DNA of 64,000 bases from Streptomyces flavofungini (GCF_030388665.1 NZ_CP128846.1:6522501-6586500), one strand, 5' to 3'; positions 1 through 9,363 are shown, counted from the first letter of the stretch. Program-made: numbers and translations. Notes: generated from the sequence alone by a model not told the origin.

Positions 1-2
1 GG

Positions 3-455
3 GTCCTCGTGCTCGACGAGGGCCGCGCCCTGCAGGACGCGGCGCCCGCCGAGGTCACCCGGCATCCGCGCTCGCCCTGGGTGGCCCGGATGCTGGGGCG
101 CAACGCGTGGCCCGGCACGGTGGCCCCCGACGGTGCGCTCGTCCTCGCCGAGGGCGGGCGGCTCGTCGTCGCCGATCCCCTCGACGCGGGCGTGCGGGCG
201 CTCGCCGTCATCGCCCCCGAAGCGGTGTCCGTCCACCGGGAGAAGCCCGCGGGCAGCCCGCGCAACGTGTGGCCCGGGACCGTCCGCGAGATCACCGCGG
301 CCGGTAGCCGGCTGCGCGTGCTCGTCACCTCCCCGGACGCCCCCGACCTCGTCGCCGAGATCACCCCCGCCGCCGCGGCCGAGCTCGCCCTGGCGGACGG
401 GGGCGCCGTCTGGACGAGCGTGAAGGCGACGGAGGTGTCCGTGGTGCCGCTGTAG
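3..455 (+). CDS. ABC transporter ATP-binding protein, molybdate type, C-terminal part (5' end outside window)
   Basis: The frame is open from the first bases of the window and ends in TAG at 453-455. The first visible residues, VLVLDEGRALQ, correspond to the segment after the ABC H-loop, where these ATPases read '..vLe.Grvvq.G.p.ev'. They are followed by ARMLGRNAWPGTV and a TOBE-like beta-rich domain (roughly the last 95 residues, containing RNVWPGTVREI). This tail is typical of ModC (molybdate) and of Fe3+/spermidine ATPases. The TOBE domain would sense substrate or regulate ATP hydrolysis at the membrane permease. Walker A/B and the signature motif lie upstream and are not visible, so transport specificity is inferred. 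Confidence 0.7.
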   Translation, partial: VLVLDEGRALQDAAPAEVTRHPRSPWVARMLGRNAWPGTVAPDGALVLAEGGRLVVADPLDAGVRALAVIAPEAVSVHREKPAGSPRNVWPGTVREITAAGSRLRVLVTSPDAPDLVAEITPAAAAELALADGGAVWTSVKATEVSVVPL

Positions 456-530
456 CCGTGGGCCGGACGGCGTGCGGATGCCTCCACCTGGGCCACGGCG
501 CCCCCGATCGCGGCCTGCGGCCTGGCTCGT

Positions 531-550
531 CCTCAATCGCCGGACGGGCT
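531..550. repeat. Dispersed Streptomyces intergenic repeat, copy 1
   Basis: CCTCAATCGCCGGACGGGCT lies in the 176-bp gap between two genes. Near-identical copies occur at 9089-9108 and 36897-36916 in the opposite orientation, always between genes. The rest of the 456-631 gap shows nothing else I can support. Confidence 0.6.
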
Positions 551-631
551 TTTCCCCCCGCCCACCCCCGCTCGCCCTCCGGGCAGGGGCGGGCTGTCCC
601 ACCCGAAGGGGACACTCACGCCCCCGGAGGG

Positions 632-2134
632 TCAGAGTGGGGCCTGCCACGTCACCGTGGTCCCCGCGCTCACCCCGTCCGTCTCCCCGTCGTCGTACAC
701 GGTGAGCCGCACCCCGCCCCGCCCGTCGGGCAACCCGACCCCCGCGTCGACGGCGACGTCGACCCGGGTGACGGCGACCCGCCGGGACGCCGCGGCGAGG
801 GCCCGGCGCAGGGCCCGCAGGAGCCGCCCCGCGACCGGATCGGTCACGCGGGTGTCCACGGCACCGCTGAAGTGGACGGACGGCTGCACGCCGAGCAGCG
901 CGGCCGCCCCGGCCGTCTCCTTGAGCACCTTCCCCCGGAACGTCGTCGGCGCGTCGGCAGGCGGCTGCTGCAACGCGAAGATGGCCGTCCGCACCTCCTG
1001 GATGGTGGACTCCAGCTCGTCCACGGCGTGGTCGAGCGCCGCCCCCACCGGCGCCGAACCGGCCCTGCGCCGCGTCGACTCCAGCATCATGCCGGTGGCG
1101 AAGAGGCGTTGGACGACGAGGTCGTGCAGATCACGGGCGATCCGGTCACGGTCCTCGAAGACGGCGAGGCGCTGCCGGGACTGCTGCGCGTCGGCGAGGA
1201 CGAGGGCGAGCGCGGCCTGGGAGGCGAACTGGGTGGCGAGGAGCCGTTCGACGGCCGTGTAGGGGCGGTCGCCGCGGCGGCGCGGCAGCGCGAGGGTGCC
1301 GATGAGGCGGCCGCCCGCCTGGAGGGGCAGCATCATGCTGGGCCCGAAGCGGGACCGTACGTGCGTCGTCATGCGCGGGTCGGTCGCGGAGTCCTCGATG
1401 AACACCGGTTCGCCGCCGAGGAGTTGTTCGAGGACGGCGCTGCCGGGCTCGATGGTGGTGCCGATGAGGTCGTTCTGGGCGGCAGCCGCGGGGTGCCTGC
1501 GGCGCTCGGGCGGAAGTCCGCCGCCCGCGGCGTCCGTCGCCGCGGCCACGATGGTCATGCCGCCCGCGGGCGTGGGCTGGAGGACGACCCCGGCGGCCGC
1601 GCCCGCGAGCAGCCGGGCCTGCTGAGCCACCGTCATCAGGGCGTCCGCGGCGGCCTCGCCGGTGAGCAGCGCGGTGGTGACGGCCGCGGCACCTTCGATC
1701 CAGCGTTCGCGCTGGCGGGCGGTCTCGTACAGGCGGGCGTTGCCGACGGCGATCCCGGCCTGCCCGGCGAGCACCCGCAGCAGCCCGCGGTCGGCGTCGC
1801 TGAACCCTCCGGCGCCCCCGGGGGTCAGGTGCAGGATCCCGAACTCCTCGTCGCGCACGAGGATGGGAACGCTCAGGGTGCCCGGGGCGACGCCCGGCGC
1901 GGACGCCTCGCCGCCCTCTTCGGCCCCCGCTCCCACCTCCACCCCCGCCGTGAACACCTCGCCCACCCCGCCGCCCGGCCCTTCGCCGACCTCGAGTACG
2001 CCCGAGCGGGCGCCGCTCAGGCGTACCGCGCTGGTCACGATGTGCTGGAGCGTGGCGTGGAGTTCCAGCTCGGTGCCGACGCTGAGGACGGCGTCGAGGA
2101 GGAGGGGCAGCGGGGGTGTGATGTCCTCGGGCAT
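632..2134 (-). CDS. Two-GAF-domain sensor histidine kinase (DevS/NarL-partner type) with degenerate ATPase domain
   Basis: A 500-aa protein begins at ATG 2134 (MPEDITPP), 47 nt after the mbl stop, so it is probably co-transcribed with mbl. Residues about 5-160 and 180-325 look like two GAF domains. A HisKA_3 dimerisation domain follows, with ARDLHDLVVQRLF (His337 as phosphorylation site). The last 100 residues should be a HATPase_c domain. However, the N-box, normally 'REALTNxxRHA', reads RRALAAASRRV without Asn, and after YDDG the chain ends in about 18 residues, so the G1 glycines and the whole G2 box are missing. The kinase may therefore depend on a partner or be inactive. No response regulator gene is adjacent. 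A longer start at 2257 would overlap mbl and is less likely. Confidence 0.85.
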   Translation of the reverse strand: MPEDITPPLPLLLDAVLSVGTELELHATLQHIVTSAVRLSGARSGVLEVGEGPGGGVGEVFTAGVEVGAGAEEGGEASAPGVAPGTLSVPILVRDEEFGILHLTPGGAGGFSDADRGLLRVLAGQAGIAVGNARLYETARQRERWIEGAAAVTTALLTGEAAADALMTVAQQARLLAGAAAGVVLQPTPAGGMTIVAAATDAAGGGLPPERRRHPAAAAQNDLIGTTIEPGSAVLEQLLGGEPVFIEDSATDPRMTTHVRSRFGPSMMLPLQAGGRLIGTLALPRRRGDRPYTAVERLLATQFASQAALALVLADAQQSRQRLAVFEDRDRIARDLHDLVVQRLFATGMMLESTRRRAGSAPVGAALDHAVDELESTIQEVRTAIFALQQPPADAPTTFRGKVLKETAGAAALLGVQPSVHFSGAVDTRVTDPVAGRLLRALRRALAAASRRVAVTRVDVAVDAGVGLPDGRGGVRLTVYDDGETDGVSAGTTVTWQAPL

Positions 2135-2181
2135 GTCGGCGGCGCGCTTCCCCGTCGGTTCGGGGCCCCGCCCGCTGGCGG

Positions 2182-3219
2182 TCAGCCGGCCAGCGGGTCG
2201 AGGACCAGTGGTTGGATCTTGCCTTCGAGCATCGCACCCAGGCCGAGCACCGCGCACACGTCGGGCCGCTCCGCGATGCGTACGGGCATGCCCGTCGCGT
2301 TCACGAGCATCTGGTCGAGGCCGGGGAGCAGCGCGCTGCCGCCGACCATCATGATCCCGCGGTCGGCGAGGTCCGCCACCAGGTCGGGCGGGCAGTCCCG
2401 CAACACCTTGCCGATGCCGTCGAGGACCGCGGTCAGCGGCGTGTGGATGGCGTCACGGACGGCAGCCGTCTCCACCTGCACCGAGCGGGCGAGGCCCGTC
2501 GCCACGTCCCGGCCGTGGATCTCGGTGGACTCCGGGCCGTGCGGGGTCAGGCCGTTGCCGCTGAGGGCGAGCTGGAGGGGACGTACCGACTGCGAGGGCA
2601 GCATCAGCTCGTGCTGGTGGCGCAGATGCTGCACGATCGCGTGGTCGATGGCCTCGCCGCCGACGGGGATCCGCTCGGCCGTCACGATCGAGCCGAGGGA
2701 GAGGACGGCCACCTGCGTGGTCGCGGCCCCGCACACCAGGATCATGGTGGCTTCCGGGCGCTCCACGGGCAGCCCGCAGCCCACCGCCGCCGCGATGAGC
2801 GTGTCGACCAGCTCCACGCGGCGCGCGCCGAGGCCCACCATGGTCTCGACCGCCGCCCGCTGGGCGAGGGGGTCCGCGTCGTGCGGGGTGCACGCGGCGG
2901 CCCGCAGCCGCGGCTTGCGGCGCAGCGTGCGGCGCAGCTTCTCGCCGAGCAGGTGCCGCAGCATCCGCTGGCACATCTCGATGTCGACGACGGATCCGCC
3001 GGACACGGGCCGCACGACGCGGATGTATCCGGGCGTACGCCCCGTCATCTGCTCCGCGAACTGGCCCACCGCGATCAGCGCACCGGTGCGGGTGTTGACG
3101 GCGGCGGCGCTCGGCTCGTCGACGACGAGGCCCGCGCCCTTGACGTACACGCGGGTCCGCGCGGCCCCCAGGTCGACGGCGATATGGCAGCGGCGCAGCT
3201 GTTCCAGGCTGACGGTCAT
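2182..3219 (-). CDS. mbl: MreB-like actin homologue Mbl
   Basis: A 345-aa protein starts at ATG 3219 behind GGGAGGA. It has an actin/Hsp70 ATPase fold: phosphate-1 loop IAVDLGAARTRVYV near the N-terminus, PVSGGSVVD, phosphate-2-type segment ILVCGAATTQVAVLSLG, and the adenosine-type motif VGGSALLPGLDQM near the C-terminus. MreB proteins are cytoplasmic filaments that organise wall synthesis. In Streptomyces MreB/Mbl act mainly in spore-wall maturation rather than hyphal growth (established knowledge). This copy stands apart from any mreBCD cluster, as expected for Mbl. It is slightly shorter at the C-terminus than B. subtilis MreB-type proteins, and no membrane-insertion loop is obvious. Confidence 0.85.
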   Translation of the reverse strand: MTVSLEQLRRCHIAVDLGAARTRVYVKGAGLVVDEPSAAAVNTRTGALIAVGQFAEQMTGRTPGYIRVVRPVSGGSVVDIEMCQRMLRHLLGEKLRRTLRRKPRLRAAACTPHDADPLAQRAAVETMVGLGARRVELVDTLIAAAVGCGLPVERPEATMILVCGAATTQVAVLSLGSIVTAERIPVGGEAIDHAIVQHLRHQHELMLPSQSVRPLQLALSGNGLTPHGPESTEIHGRDVATGLARSVQVETAAVRDAIHTPLTAVLDGIGKVLRDCPPDLVADLADRGIMMVGGSALLPGLDQMLVNATGMPVRIAERPDVCAVLGLGAMLEGKIQPLVLDPLAG

Positions 3220-3440
3220 GGCAGATCCTCCCGAGAGCGCAGACCGTGCGGGCCGCCGGACGGCGGCCCTGTCTCGCATCGTGCGGCGGCCCGCGGCCGG
3301 GCGCGCGCTGGGGTGCGCCGGGCGGGGCGCCGCCGGGCGGGTGATCTTCCACCGGAACCGGGCCGCCGCAGTCCAGGACAGCTTCGGTCCTGGTCGTGGC
3401 GGGTTCCGTCCCCGGTTCTGGCGCCCGCGTCGAAAAGGCC

Positions 3441-3471
3441 TTGAGGGGCACGCAGGTGTGCCGGTTAGCAT
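3441..3471 (+). promoter_or_regulatory. Promoter of the MFS gene, leaderless type
   Basis: TTGAGG (3441-3446) and TAGCAT (3466-3471) are spaced 19 nt (18 if TTAGCA is taken as the -10). The GTG start at 3477 lies 5 nt past the -10 box, so transcript and coding region would begin together. There is no ribosome-binding site before this GTG. Confidence 0.55.
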
Positions 3472-3476
3472 CCCGT

Positions 3477-4826
3477 GTGACACGAGCATCCGAGGAAGAC
3501 GCACCTGGCGGCCGGACGAAGCAGGACGACCCTCCGGCAGCCGAGCCGGGCGACCCCCTCATAAAGCGGCGCCTCTTCGCCGACCTGACCCCGCTGCGCA
3601 CCTCCGTCGACTACCGGCGGCTCTGGGTCGGCAACACCATCTCCTGGATCGGCCAGGCGATGACGTCGCTCGCCGTGTCGCTCCAGGTGTACGACATCAC
3701 CCGCTCCAGCTTCGCCGTCGGCCTGGTCGGGCTCTTCACGCTCGTACCGCTGGTGGTGTTCGGCCTGTACGGCGGCGCGGTCGCCGACACCGTGGACCGC
3801 CGCAAGGTGGGCCTGTACTCGGCGGTCGGCCTGTGCGCCCTGTCGATCGCGCTCGCGGGCGGCGCGCTGCTCGACTACCAGCACGTGTGGTTCCTGTACG
3901 CCGTGGTCGCGCTGCAGGCGGTGTGCGCCGCGCTGAACGCCCCGGCCCGCGCGTCGATGATCCCGCGCCTGCTTCCGGCCGAGCAGCTCCCGGCCGCGAA
4001 CGCCCTGAACTCCCTCACCATGACGACGGGCATCACCCTCGGCCCGATGCTCGGCGGCCTGCTCGTGGGCCTGTGGGGCTATCAGTCGGCGTACCTCATC
4101 GACGCGGTGGCGTTCACGGCGGCGCTGTACGCGATGTGGCGGCTGCCCGCGATGCGCCCCGGGAGCGACGACGCGGCCGGGGGCGGCGCCGGGGCGGCCG
4201 ATGGCAAGCGGCAGCGCGCCTCCGTCATGGACGGCCTGCGCTTCCTCGCCACCCGCCCCAACCTCCGCATGACCTTCTTCACCGACCTGTGCGCGATGGT
4301 CCTCGCGCATCCGCGGTCGCTGTTCCCGGCGGTCGCGGTGGTCTGGTACGGCGGTGACGCGAAGACGGCGGGGCTGCTCGCGGCGGCGCCCGCGGTGGGG
4401 GCGATGCTCGGCGGGGTGTTCTCGGGCTGGCAGGGCCGCGTGCACCGCCACGGGCTCATGATCGTGGTGTCGGTGGCGGCCTGGGGCACGGCGATCGCGG
4501 TGTTCGGCCTCACCCGGAACCTGTGGCTCGGTGTCTTCTTCCTCGCGGTCGCCGGGTGCTCGGACATGATCTCCATGGTGTTCCGCAACACGATGCTCCA
4601 GGCGGCCACCCCGGACGCCATGCGCGGGCGGCTGCAGGGCGTGTTCATCGTGGTCGTCGCGGGCGGGCCGCGGCTCGGCGACTTCCTGGCCGGGTCCGTC
4701 GGCCAGGCGGTCTCGCCGCGGGTGGCGATCGTCGGGGGCGGCGTCGCGTGCGTCGTCGCCGTGGCCCTGCTCGCGGCGCGGTGGCGTGCCTTCCTGCGCT
4801 ACGACGCGCGCTCACCGGAGGCCTGA
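3477..4826 (+). CDS. MFS exporter, EntS-like (MFS_3) family
   Basis: A 449-aa integral membrane protein is divergent from mbl. The GTG at 3477 (VTRASEED) is chosen because a -10 box ends at 3471; upstream frames lack an RBS. After a hydrophilic N-terminus of about 45 residues, RRLWVGNTISWIGQAMTSLAVSLQVY and the cytoplasmic loop DTVDRRKVGL are typical of the EntS/macrolide-efflux subgroup of 12-TM drug:H+ antiporters. Transmembrane blocks alternate regularly to the end, with a central hydrophilic loop near residues 225-245. The substrate is unknown, and nothing in the context points to a specific drug. Confidence 0.85.
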   Translation: MTRASEEDAPGGRTKQDDPPAAEPGDPLIKRRLFADLTPLRTSVDYRRLWVGNTISWIGQAMTSLAVSLQVYDITRSSFAVGLVGLFTLVPLVVFGLYGGAVADTVDRRKVGLYSAVGLCALSIALAGGALLDYQHVWFLYAVVALQAVCAALNAPARASMIPRLLPAEQLPAANALNSLTMTTGITLGPMLGGLLVGLWGYQSAYLIDAVAFTAALYAMWRLPAMRPGSDDAAGGGAGAADGKRQRASVMDGLRFLATRPNLRMTFFTDLCAMVLAHPRSLFPAVAVVWYGGDAKTAGLLAAAPAVGAMLGGVFSGWQGRVHRHGLMIVVSVAAWGTAIAVFGLTRNLWLGVFFLAVAGCSDMISMVFRNTMLQAATPDAMRGRLQGVFIVVVAGGPRLGDFLAGSVGQAVSPRVAIVGGGVACVVAVALLAARWRAFLRYDARSPEA

Positions 4827-4833
4827 CGGCGCC

Positions 4834-4998
4834 TCAGGGCCGCGCCACGGCATCGACGACCTGGGAGCGCGCGCTCACCGTGTGCCGGGCCCCGGCGGCG
4901 AGCAGCCGCTCCCGGGTGCGGTCCTCGGGGACGTACCCGGCGAAGGGCACGTCCAGGGCGCGGGCCGCGGCGATCCCGTGCTGACGCAGTTCCAGGAC
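4834..4998 (-). pseudogene. C-terminal remnant of a HAD-family hydrolase gene
   Basis: The minus-strand frame reads IAAARALDVPFAGYVPEDRT and then RERLLAAGA before a stop. This resembles the last HAD segment, where these phosphatases read 'AAARAAGVPFxGYA...RLRAAGA'. No catalytic DxD motif, start codon or RBS lies upstream; beyond about 5000 the frame is noise. It sits in the 315-bp gap between the exporter and protease genes. The family assignment rests on a short match. Confidence 0.4.
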
Positions 4999-5141
4999 GG
5001 CCGGCCGACCTGGCGGGAAGCCGCCCTGGCAGCTTCCCGCCAGTCCCCGGCAACTCTCCCGCAACATCACGCGCCTGACACTTCTTCGCAGCACCCGGGA
5101 GCCACCCCCCAACCCGGAGCCGACGAAGAGAGGTCGCGTTG

Positions 5142-8100
5142 ATGCCGAGACCCCGAAGCGCACCCAGCCGACGAAGAGGAAGCACCCCCGGCGGCCGAAG
5201 GGCCCGTGGGGCCGGACTCCGGCTCCTGCCCGCCGGACTCGCCCTTGCCCTGCTCCCGGCGACCCTCGCGGCGACCGCCACGGCACCCCCGGCGGCCGCC
5301 GCCGAGTCCGCGGACCGGGCCCCGCGCCCGCACGGCGGGGGCAAGTCCGAGACCGCCCCCAGGACCGTCACCCTCATCACCGGCGACGAGGTCACCGTCA
5401 CCCCGCTCGGCGGCGGCAAGCGGACCGTCACGGTGGAACGGCCGCGCGGCGCGAACGGCGCCGTCCGCACCTCCGTGACCGGAGGACGCATCACCGTCAT
5501 ACCGGACGAGGCGCGCCCCTACCTGCGCGCGGGCGTCCTGGACGAGCGGCTCTTCGACGTCACGGGACTGCTGCGGCAGGGCGCCGACCGCCGTGGCGCC
5601 AAGGCGGCGACACCGCTGATCGTCACGTACGACAAGGCCCGTACCGCGGCGGACGCGCGCACCCCGCGCGGCGCGGCCAAGGTCCGCTCGCTGCCCAGTG
5701 CGCGCGCCGCCGCGTTCAAGGCGGCCAAGGGCACGGCTTTCTGGCGGGCCGTCACCTCCGCGGACGGCGATGCGGCGCGGGGGAGCGGGCGCCGCTTCGG
5801 CGGCGGCATCGCGAAGATCTGGCTCGACGGCCGTGTCGAGGCCGACCTGGCCGAGAGCAACGCCCAGATCGGCACGCCGAAGGCCTGGGAGGCCGGGCTC
5901 ACCGGCAAGGGCGTGCGGGTCGCCGTCCTCGACACCGGTGCCGACCTCACGCACCCCGACCTGAAGGACCGCGTCGGCCCGACGAAGAGCTTCATCCCGG
6001 GTCAGGAGGTCGCCGACCGGGGCGGCCACGGCACCCACGTCACCTCCACCGTCGGCGGCAGCGGAGCCGCGTCCGACGGCAAGGAGAAGGGCGTCGCGCC
6101 GGGCGCGGACCTCGCCGTCGGCAAGGTCCTCAGCGACGAGGGCTTCGGCAGCGAGTCGGAGATCATCGCGGGCATGGAGTGGGCCGCGAAGGACGTCGAC
6201 GCCAGGATCGTGTCCATGAGCCTCGGCTCGCGCGAGCCGAGCGACGGTACCGATCCGATGGCCGCCGCCGTCAACACGCTCTCCAAGGACACCGGCGCCC
6301 TCTTCGTCGTCGCGGCGGGCAACACCGGCGCGCCCTCGTCGATCGGCTCGCCCGGCGCGGCCGACTCCGCGCTGACCGTCGGCGCCGTCGACTCCGACGA
6401 CCGGGCCGCGTACTTCACCAGCCAGGGCCCCCGCTCCGGCGACAACGCCCTCAAGCCCGACCTGTCCGCCCCCGGCGTCGACATCCTCGCGGCCCGCTCC
6501 CAACTCACCTCGGGCCAGGGCTACTACACCTCCATGAGCGGTACGTCGATGGCGACCCCGCACATCGCGGGCGTCGCCGCGCTGCTCGCCGAGCGCCACC
6601 GCGACTGGAGCGGACAGCAGCTCAAGGACGCCCTGATGTCCACGTCCCACGGCCTCGACGCGTCCGTGTACGAGCTGGGCGCGGGCCGCGTCGACGTGCC
6701 GCAGGCGATCGACGCGGAGATCACCGCGACGGGCGGCGCCGACTTCGGCTTCCACCGCTGGCCGTACGCCGGGAACAAGCCGGTGACGAGGACGCTGACA
6801 TACACGAACTCCACTGCCTCGCCCGTGAAGTTGACCCTCGCCGCACGGGGAGCGGCCGACGGCGTCGTCACCCTCGCGGACACCGCGCTCACCGTCCCCG
6901 CGCACGGCACCGCCTCGACGACCGTGACCGGCGACGGCGCGCGGGCCGCCGTCGGCGCCACCAGCGGCGCCGTGGTGGCGAGTGCGGGTGGCAAGGAGGT
7001 CGCGCGGACCGCGTTCGGCCTGGTCAAGGAGGAGGAGCGGTACACGCTCACCGTCAGGGTCAAGGACCGCGACGGCGCCGCGACCCCGGCCGACCTGGTC
7101 GTGCAGCCGCTGACGAAGGGCGTCGACCCCTACCCGGCGGCGGTGGGCGGGTCCGGCGAGCTGAAGCTGCGCCTGAAGCCCGGGGCGTACGCCCTGTCCT
7201 CGTTCCTCGACGTGCGCGGCGCCCACGGCAAGGACTCCCTCGGCATCGGTTTCCTCGCGGCCCCCGAGATCACCCTGGACCGCGACCGCGAAGTGACCCT
7301 GGACGCGGGCAAGTTGCGGGAGATCACGGCCGAGGTGCCGCGAAGCGCCGAGACCCGCCAGCTCGTCATGGAGTACGACCGCACCGCGAACGGCTCCGCC
7401 TACCAGGGGGCCGTGCAGGTGCCGGTGAAGTACGACAGCGTGTTCGCGGCGCCGACGCCGAAGGTGGCCGAGGGCCGCTTCGAGTACCGCACGGTGTGGC
7501 GCCTCGGCAAGCCGCTCCTGGACGTCAAGGGCATCGGCGAGGCCGTCGCGCAGCCCGGCTCCACCCTCGGCGAGGGCCGCTCACGGCTGCGGCTCGTGGA
7601 CGCGGGGGACGGCTCCCCGGCCGCGTACGAAGGAAAGGACGCACGGGGCAAGGCGGTTGTGGTGACCCGCACGGGCGCGGCCGGGCAGCCCACCCCGCCC
7701 CAGCTCGCGCAGGCCGCGCAGGACGCGGGCGCGAAGGCGCTGTTCGTGTCGGACGGCGTGCCGGGCCGACTGAACGCCTGGTTCGGCACGGACGACAACG
7801 CGGACCGGCCGCTGCGGATCGCCACGGTGAACGCGGCGGACGGGGCGCGCCTGCGGGACGCGGCGCGGCACGGCCGCTCCGTCGAGACGGAGGCCACCCC
7901 CTACGCGCCGTACGTCTACGACCTGGAGGACGGCCACGCGGGCGCGATCCCGTCCCGCGAGCTGACGTACCGCCCGTCCGCCCGTGAACTCGCCGTCGTG
8001 CCCACCAAGTTCCACGCCCCGACGCGCCGCGCCGAATCCGGCGGCGAGTTCCGCTACTCCCTCACCGACACCTTCGAGATCGGCCTCGGCTTCCCCGAGC

Positions 8101-8939
8101 GGATCTCCTACCCCGCGACCCGCACCGACTACGTGGCCGCCGGCAAGGGCCGCCACTGGCACGAGTCGCTGCGCTACGGCCCCGACGCCGTCGAACAGCG
8201 CAGCGGCCTCGTCGACTACCGCCCCGGCAAGCGCACCCCCCTCGACTGGTTCAAGCCCGTCTGGCACCCCTGGCTCGGCACCGGCCTCGGCTGGGGGCAG
8301 CAGCGCAGCGGCGACAACCTCGACTTCAACGCGCCCGGCTGGGGCGACTCCGGCCCCGACCACACCGGCTTCGGCGACGTCTGGAACGACGACTCCCTGA
8401 CCCAGACCACCGCGATCTACGCCGACGGCCGACTCGTCGACCGCGGCACCAGCTCCGCCGTCCACGTCACGGGCGCGGCCCCCGAGGAACGCCCCTACAA
8501 ACTGGTCACCGACACCACCATGAACCCCACCCGCTGGCGCCTCGCCACCAAGGCCCACTCGGAGTGGACGTTCCGCTCGGCCCGCACCCCCGCCGACCGC
8601 AAGACGTTCCTGCCCCTCCTGAACCTGGGCTTCGACGTCCCCACGGACCTGTCCGGCGACGTCCGGGGCGGGCGGACCGTGCCGGTGGGGCTCTCGGCGG
8701 AGTACGTGCAGGGCGCCGTCGGCACGGGCCGCATCGGAGCGGCGGCGCTGTCGGTCTCCTACGACGACGGCAAGTCCTGGCGCGACGTCCACCTCGACCG
8801 CTCCGGCCGCTCGGCCGCCTGGACAGGCAGGCTGAAGGTCCCCGGCGACGCGGAGGCCATCTCCTTCCGGGCGTCCGTGCGGGACGACCGGGGCGGGTCG
8901 GTCTCGCAGGAGGTGGTGCGGGGGGTGGGGGTGCGGTAG
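5142..8939 (+). CDS. Secreted S8 family serine protease (subtilase), large form
   Basis: A 1265-aa protein has ATG 5142 preceded by GAGAGG. A Tat/Sec-like signal has an Arg-rich n-region, a hydrophobic stretch near residues 28-50 and Ala-rich cleavage around PPAAAAES. An inhibitor-like propeptide follows. The catalytic triad is visible: Asp264 in VAVLDTGAD, His296 in GGHGTHV and Ser469 in SGTSMATPHIAG; the oxyanion region is AAGNTGAP. The long C-terminal part is beta-rich, with a PA-like segment around residues 835-875 (KAVVVTRTG...AGAKALFVSD) as in large extracellular subtilases. It would degrade protein outside the cell. Intact, no frameshift; single-gene transcription unit. Confidence 0.92.
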   Translation: MPRPRSAPSRRRGSTPGGRRARGAGLRLLPAGLALALLPATLAATATAPPAAAAESADRAPRPHGGGKSETAPRTVTLITGDEVTVTPLGGGKRTVTVERPRGANGAVRTSVTGGRITVIPDEARPYLRAGVLDERLFDVTGLLRQGADRRGAKAATPLIVTYDKARTAADARTPRGAAKVRSLPSARAAAFKAAKGTAFWRAVTSADGDAARGSGRRFGGGIAKIWLDGRVEADLAESNAQIGTPKAWEAGLTGKGVRVAVLDTGADLTHPDLKDRVGPTKSFIPGQEVADRGGHGTHVTSTVGGSGAASDGKEKGVAPGADLAVGKVLSDEGFGSESEIIAGMEWAAKDVDARIVSMSLGSREPSDGTDPMAAAVNTLSKDTGALFVVAAGNTGAPSSIGSPGAADSALTVGAVDSDDRAAYFTSQGPRSGDNALKPDLSAPGVDILAARSQLTSGQGYYTSMSGTSMATPHIAGVAALLAERHRDWSGQQLKDALMSTSHGLDASVYELGAGRVDVPQAIDAEITATGGADFGFHRWPYAGNKPVTRTLTYTNSTASPVKLTLAARGAADGVVTLADTALTVPAHGTASTTVTGDGARAAVGATSGAVVASAGGKEVARTAFGLVKEEERYTLTVRVKDRDGAATPADLVVQPLTKGVDPYPAAVGGSGELKLRLKPGAYALSSFLDVRGAHGKDSLGIGFLAAPEITLDRDREVTLDAGKLREITAEVPRSAETRQLVMEYDRTANGSAYQGAVQVPVKYDSVFAAPTPKVAEGRFEYRTVWRLGKPLLDVKGIGEAVAQPGSTLGEGRSRLRLVDAGDGSPAAYEGKDARGKAVVVTRTGAAGQPTPPQLAQAAQDAGAKALFVSDGVPGRLNAWFGTDDNADRPLRIATVNAADGARLRDAARHGRSVETEATPYAPYVYDLEDGHAGAIPSRELTYRPSARELAVVPTKFHAPTRRAESGGEFRYSLTDTFEIGLGFPERISYPATRTDYVAAGKGRHWHESLRYGPDAVEQRSGLVDYRPGKRTPLDWFKPVWHPWLGTGLGWGQQRSGDNLDFNAPGWGDSGPDHTGFGDVWNDDSLTQTTAIYADGRLVDRGTSSAVHVTGAAPEERPYKLVTDTTMNPTRWRLATKAHSEWTFRSARTPADRKTFLPLLNLGFDVPTDLSGDVRGGRTVPVGLSAEYVQGAVGTGRIGAAALSVSYDDGKSWRDVHLDRSGRSAAWTGRLKVPGDAEAISFRASVRDDRGGSVSQEVVRGVGVR

Positions 8940-9034
8940 CCCTCGCGGGGCGCCCCGGTCCCGCCCCTTCACCGAACCCGGGGGCTGCCGCCCCCTGGGC
9001 CCCCGCTGTCGGCGCCCCGCGCCTCGTCCTCGAT

Positions 9035-9069
9035 CTCCCCAAGCTCTCAAGGAGCAGGGGACACCCCCA
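9035..9069. repeat. 36-bp-class palindromic repeat, intergenic copy
   Basis: The copy starts CTCCCCAAGCTCTCAAGG and ends GCAGGGGACACCCCCA. It matches the two 36-bp copies that lie inside a gene at 15030-15065 and 15212-15247: outer C-rich/G-rich arms around an AGCTCT..AA..AGC core. In this gap it is followed by the second dispersed repeat at 9089-9108. Confidence 0.65.
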
Positions 9070-9088
9070 CGAGGGGCTGAAGCCACCC

Positions 9089-9108
9089 AGCCCCTCCGGC
9101 GATTGAGG
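9089..9108. repeat. Dispersed Streptomyces intergenic repeat, copy 2
   Basis: AGCCCCTCCGGCGATTGAGG is the reverse complement of the 531-550 copy with one difference. It lies downstream of the protease gene. Confidence 0.6.
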
Positions 9109-9153
9109 CCCCGGCCGGGAGAACGTCCTTTCGTCCGCGCCGTGATGCCCTGA

Positions 9154-9333
9154 CGGACTGCCCCGTGTGTCCGGAGTGCGTACGACGGGTGCGCGGACGT
9201 CAAGGGTGACGAGGCGGCGGCAACGGTGCGGGCCGACGTGAAGCTTCGGTACGAGGGCGGTGCCGTGCCCGGCCTCACCGACGAGCAGGCCGGGCAGATC
9301 GTGACCGCTGCGCGTTCGTCGTTCTGCGCGTGA
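9154..9333 (+). pseudogene. Remnant of a small secreted-protein gene (DUF732-like tail)
   Basis: The frame is open from just after an in-frame TGA (9151-9153) to TGA 9331-9333 but has no start codon with RBS. The C-terminal residues GLTDEQAGQIVTAARSSFCA recall the end of DUF732 proteins ('GLs..QAg.fv.aAv..yC'). The missing signal peptide and N-terminus suggest a decayed gene. It could also be chance coding-like sequence. Confidence 0.3.
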
Positions 9334-9363
9334 GACCCGGGGCCCCGCAGGGCCCCGGGTCTC
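9332..9363. terminator. Hairpin terminator at the matB 3' end
   Basis: GAGACCCGGGGCCC, loop CGCA, then GGGCCCCGGGTCTC form a perfect 14-bp stem (9332-9345/9350-9363). It covers the matB stop side. There is no U-tract, which is usual in Streptomyces. It could act in both directions. Confidence 0.7.

Noticed and set aside
458..4357. A 1299-codon plus-strand frame crossing the kinase, mbl and exporter genes
   Set aside because: It spans genes of both strands and intergenic DNA with biased composition; no recognisable protein.
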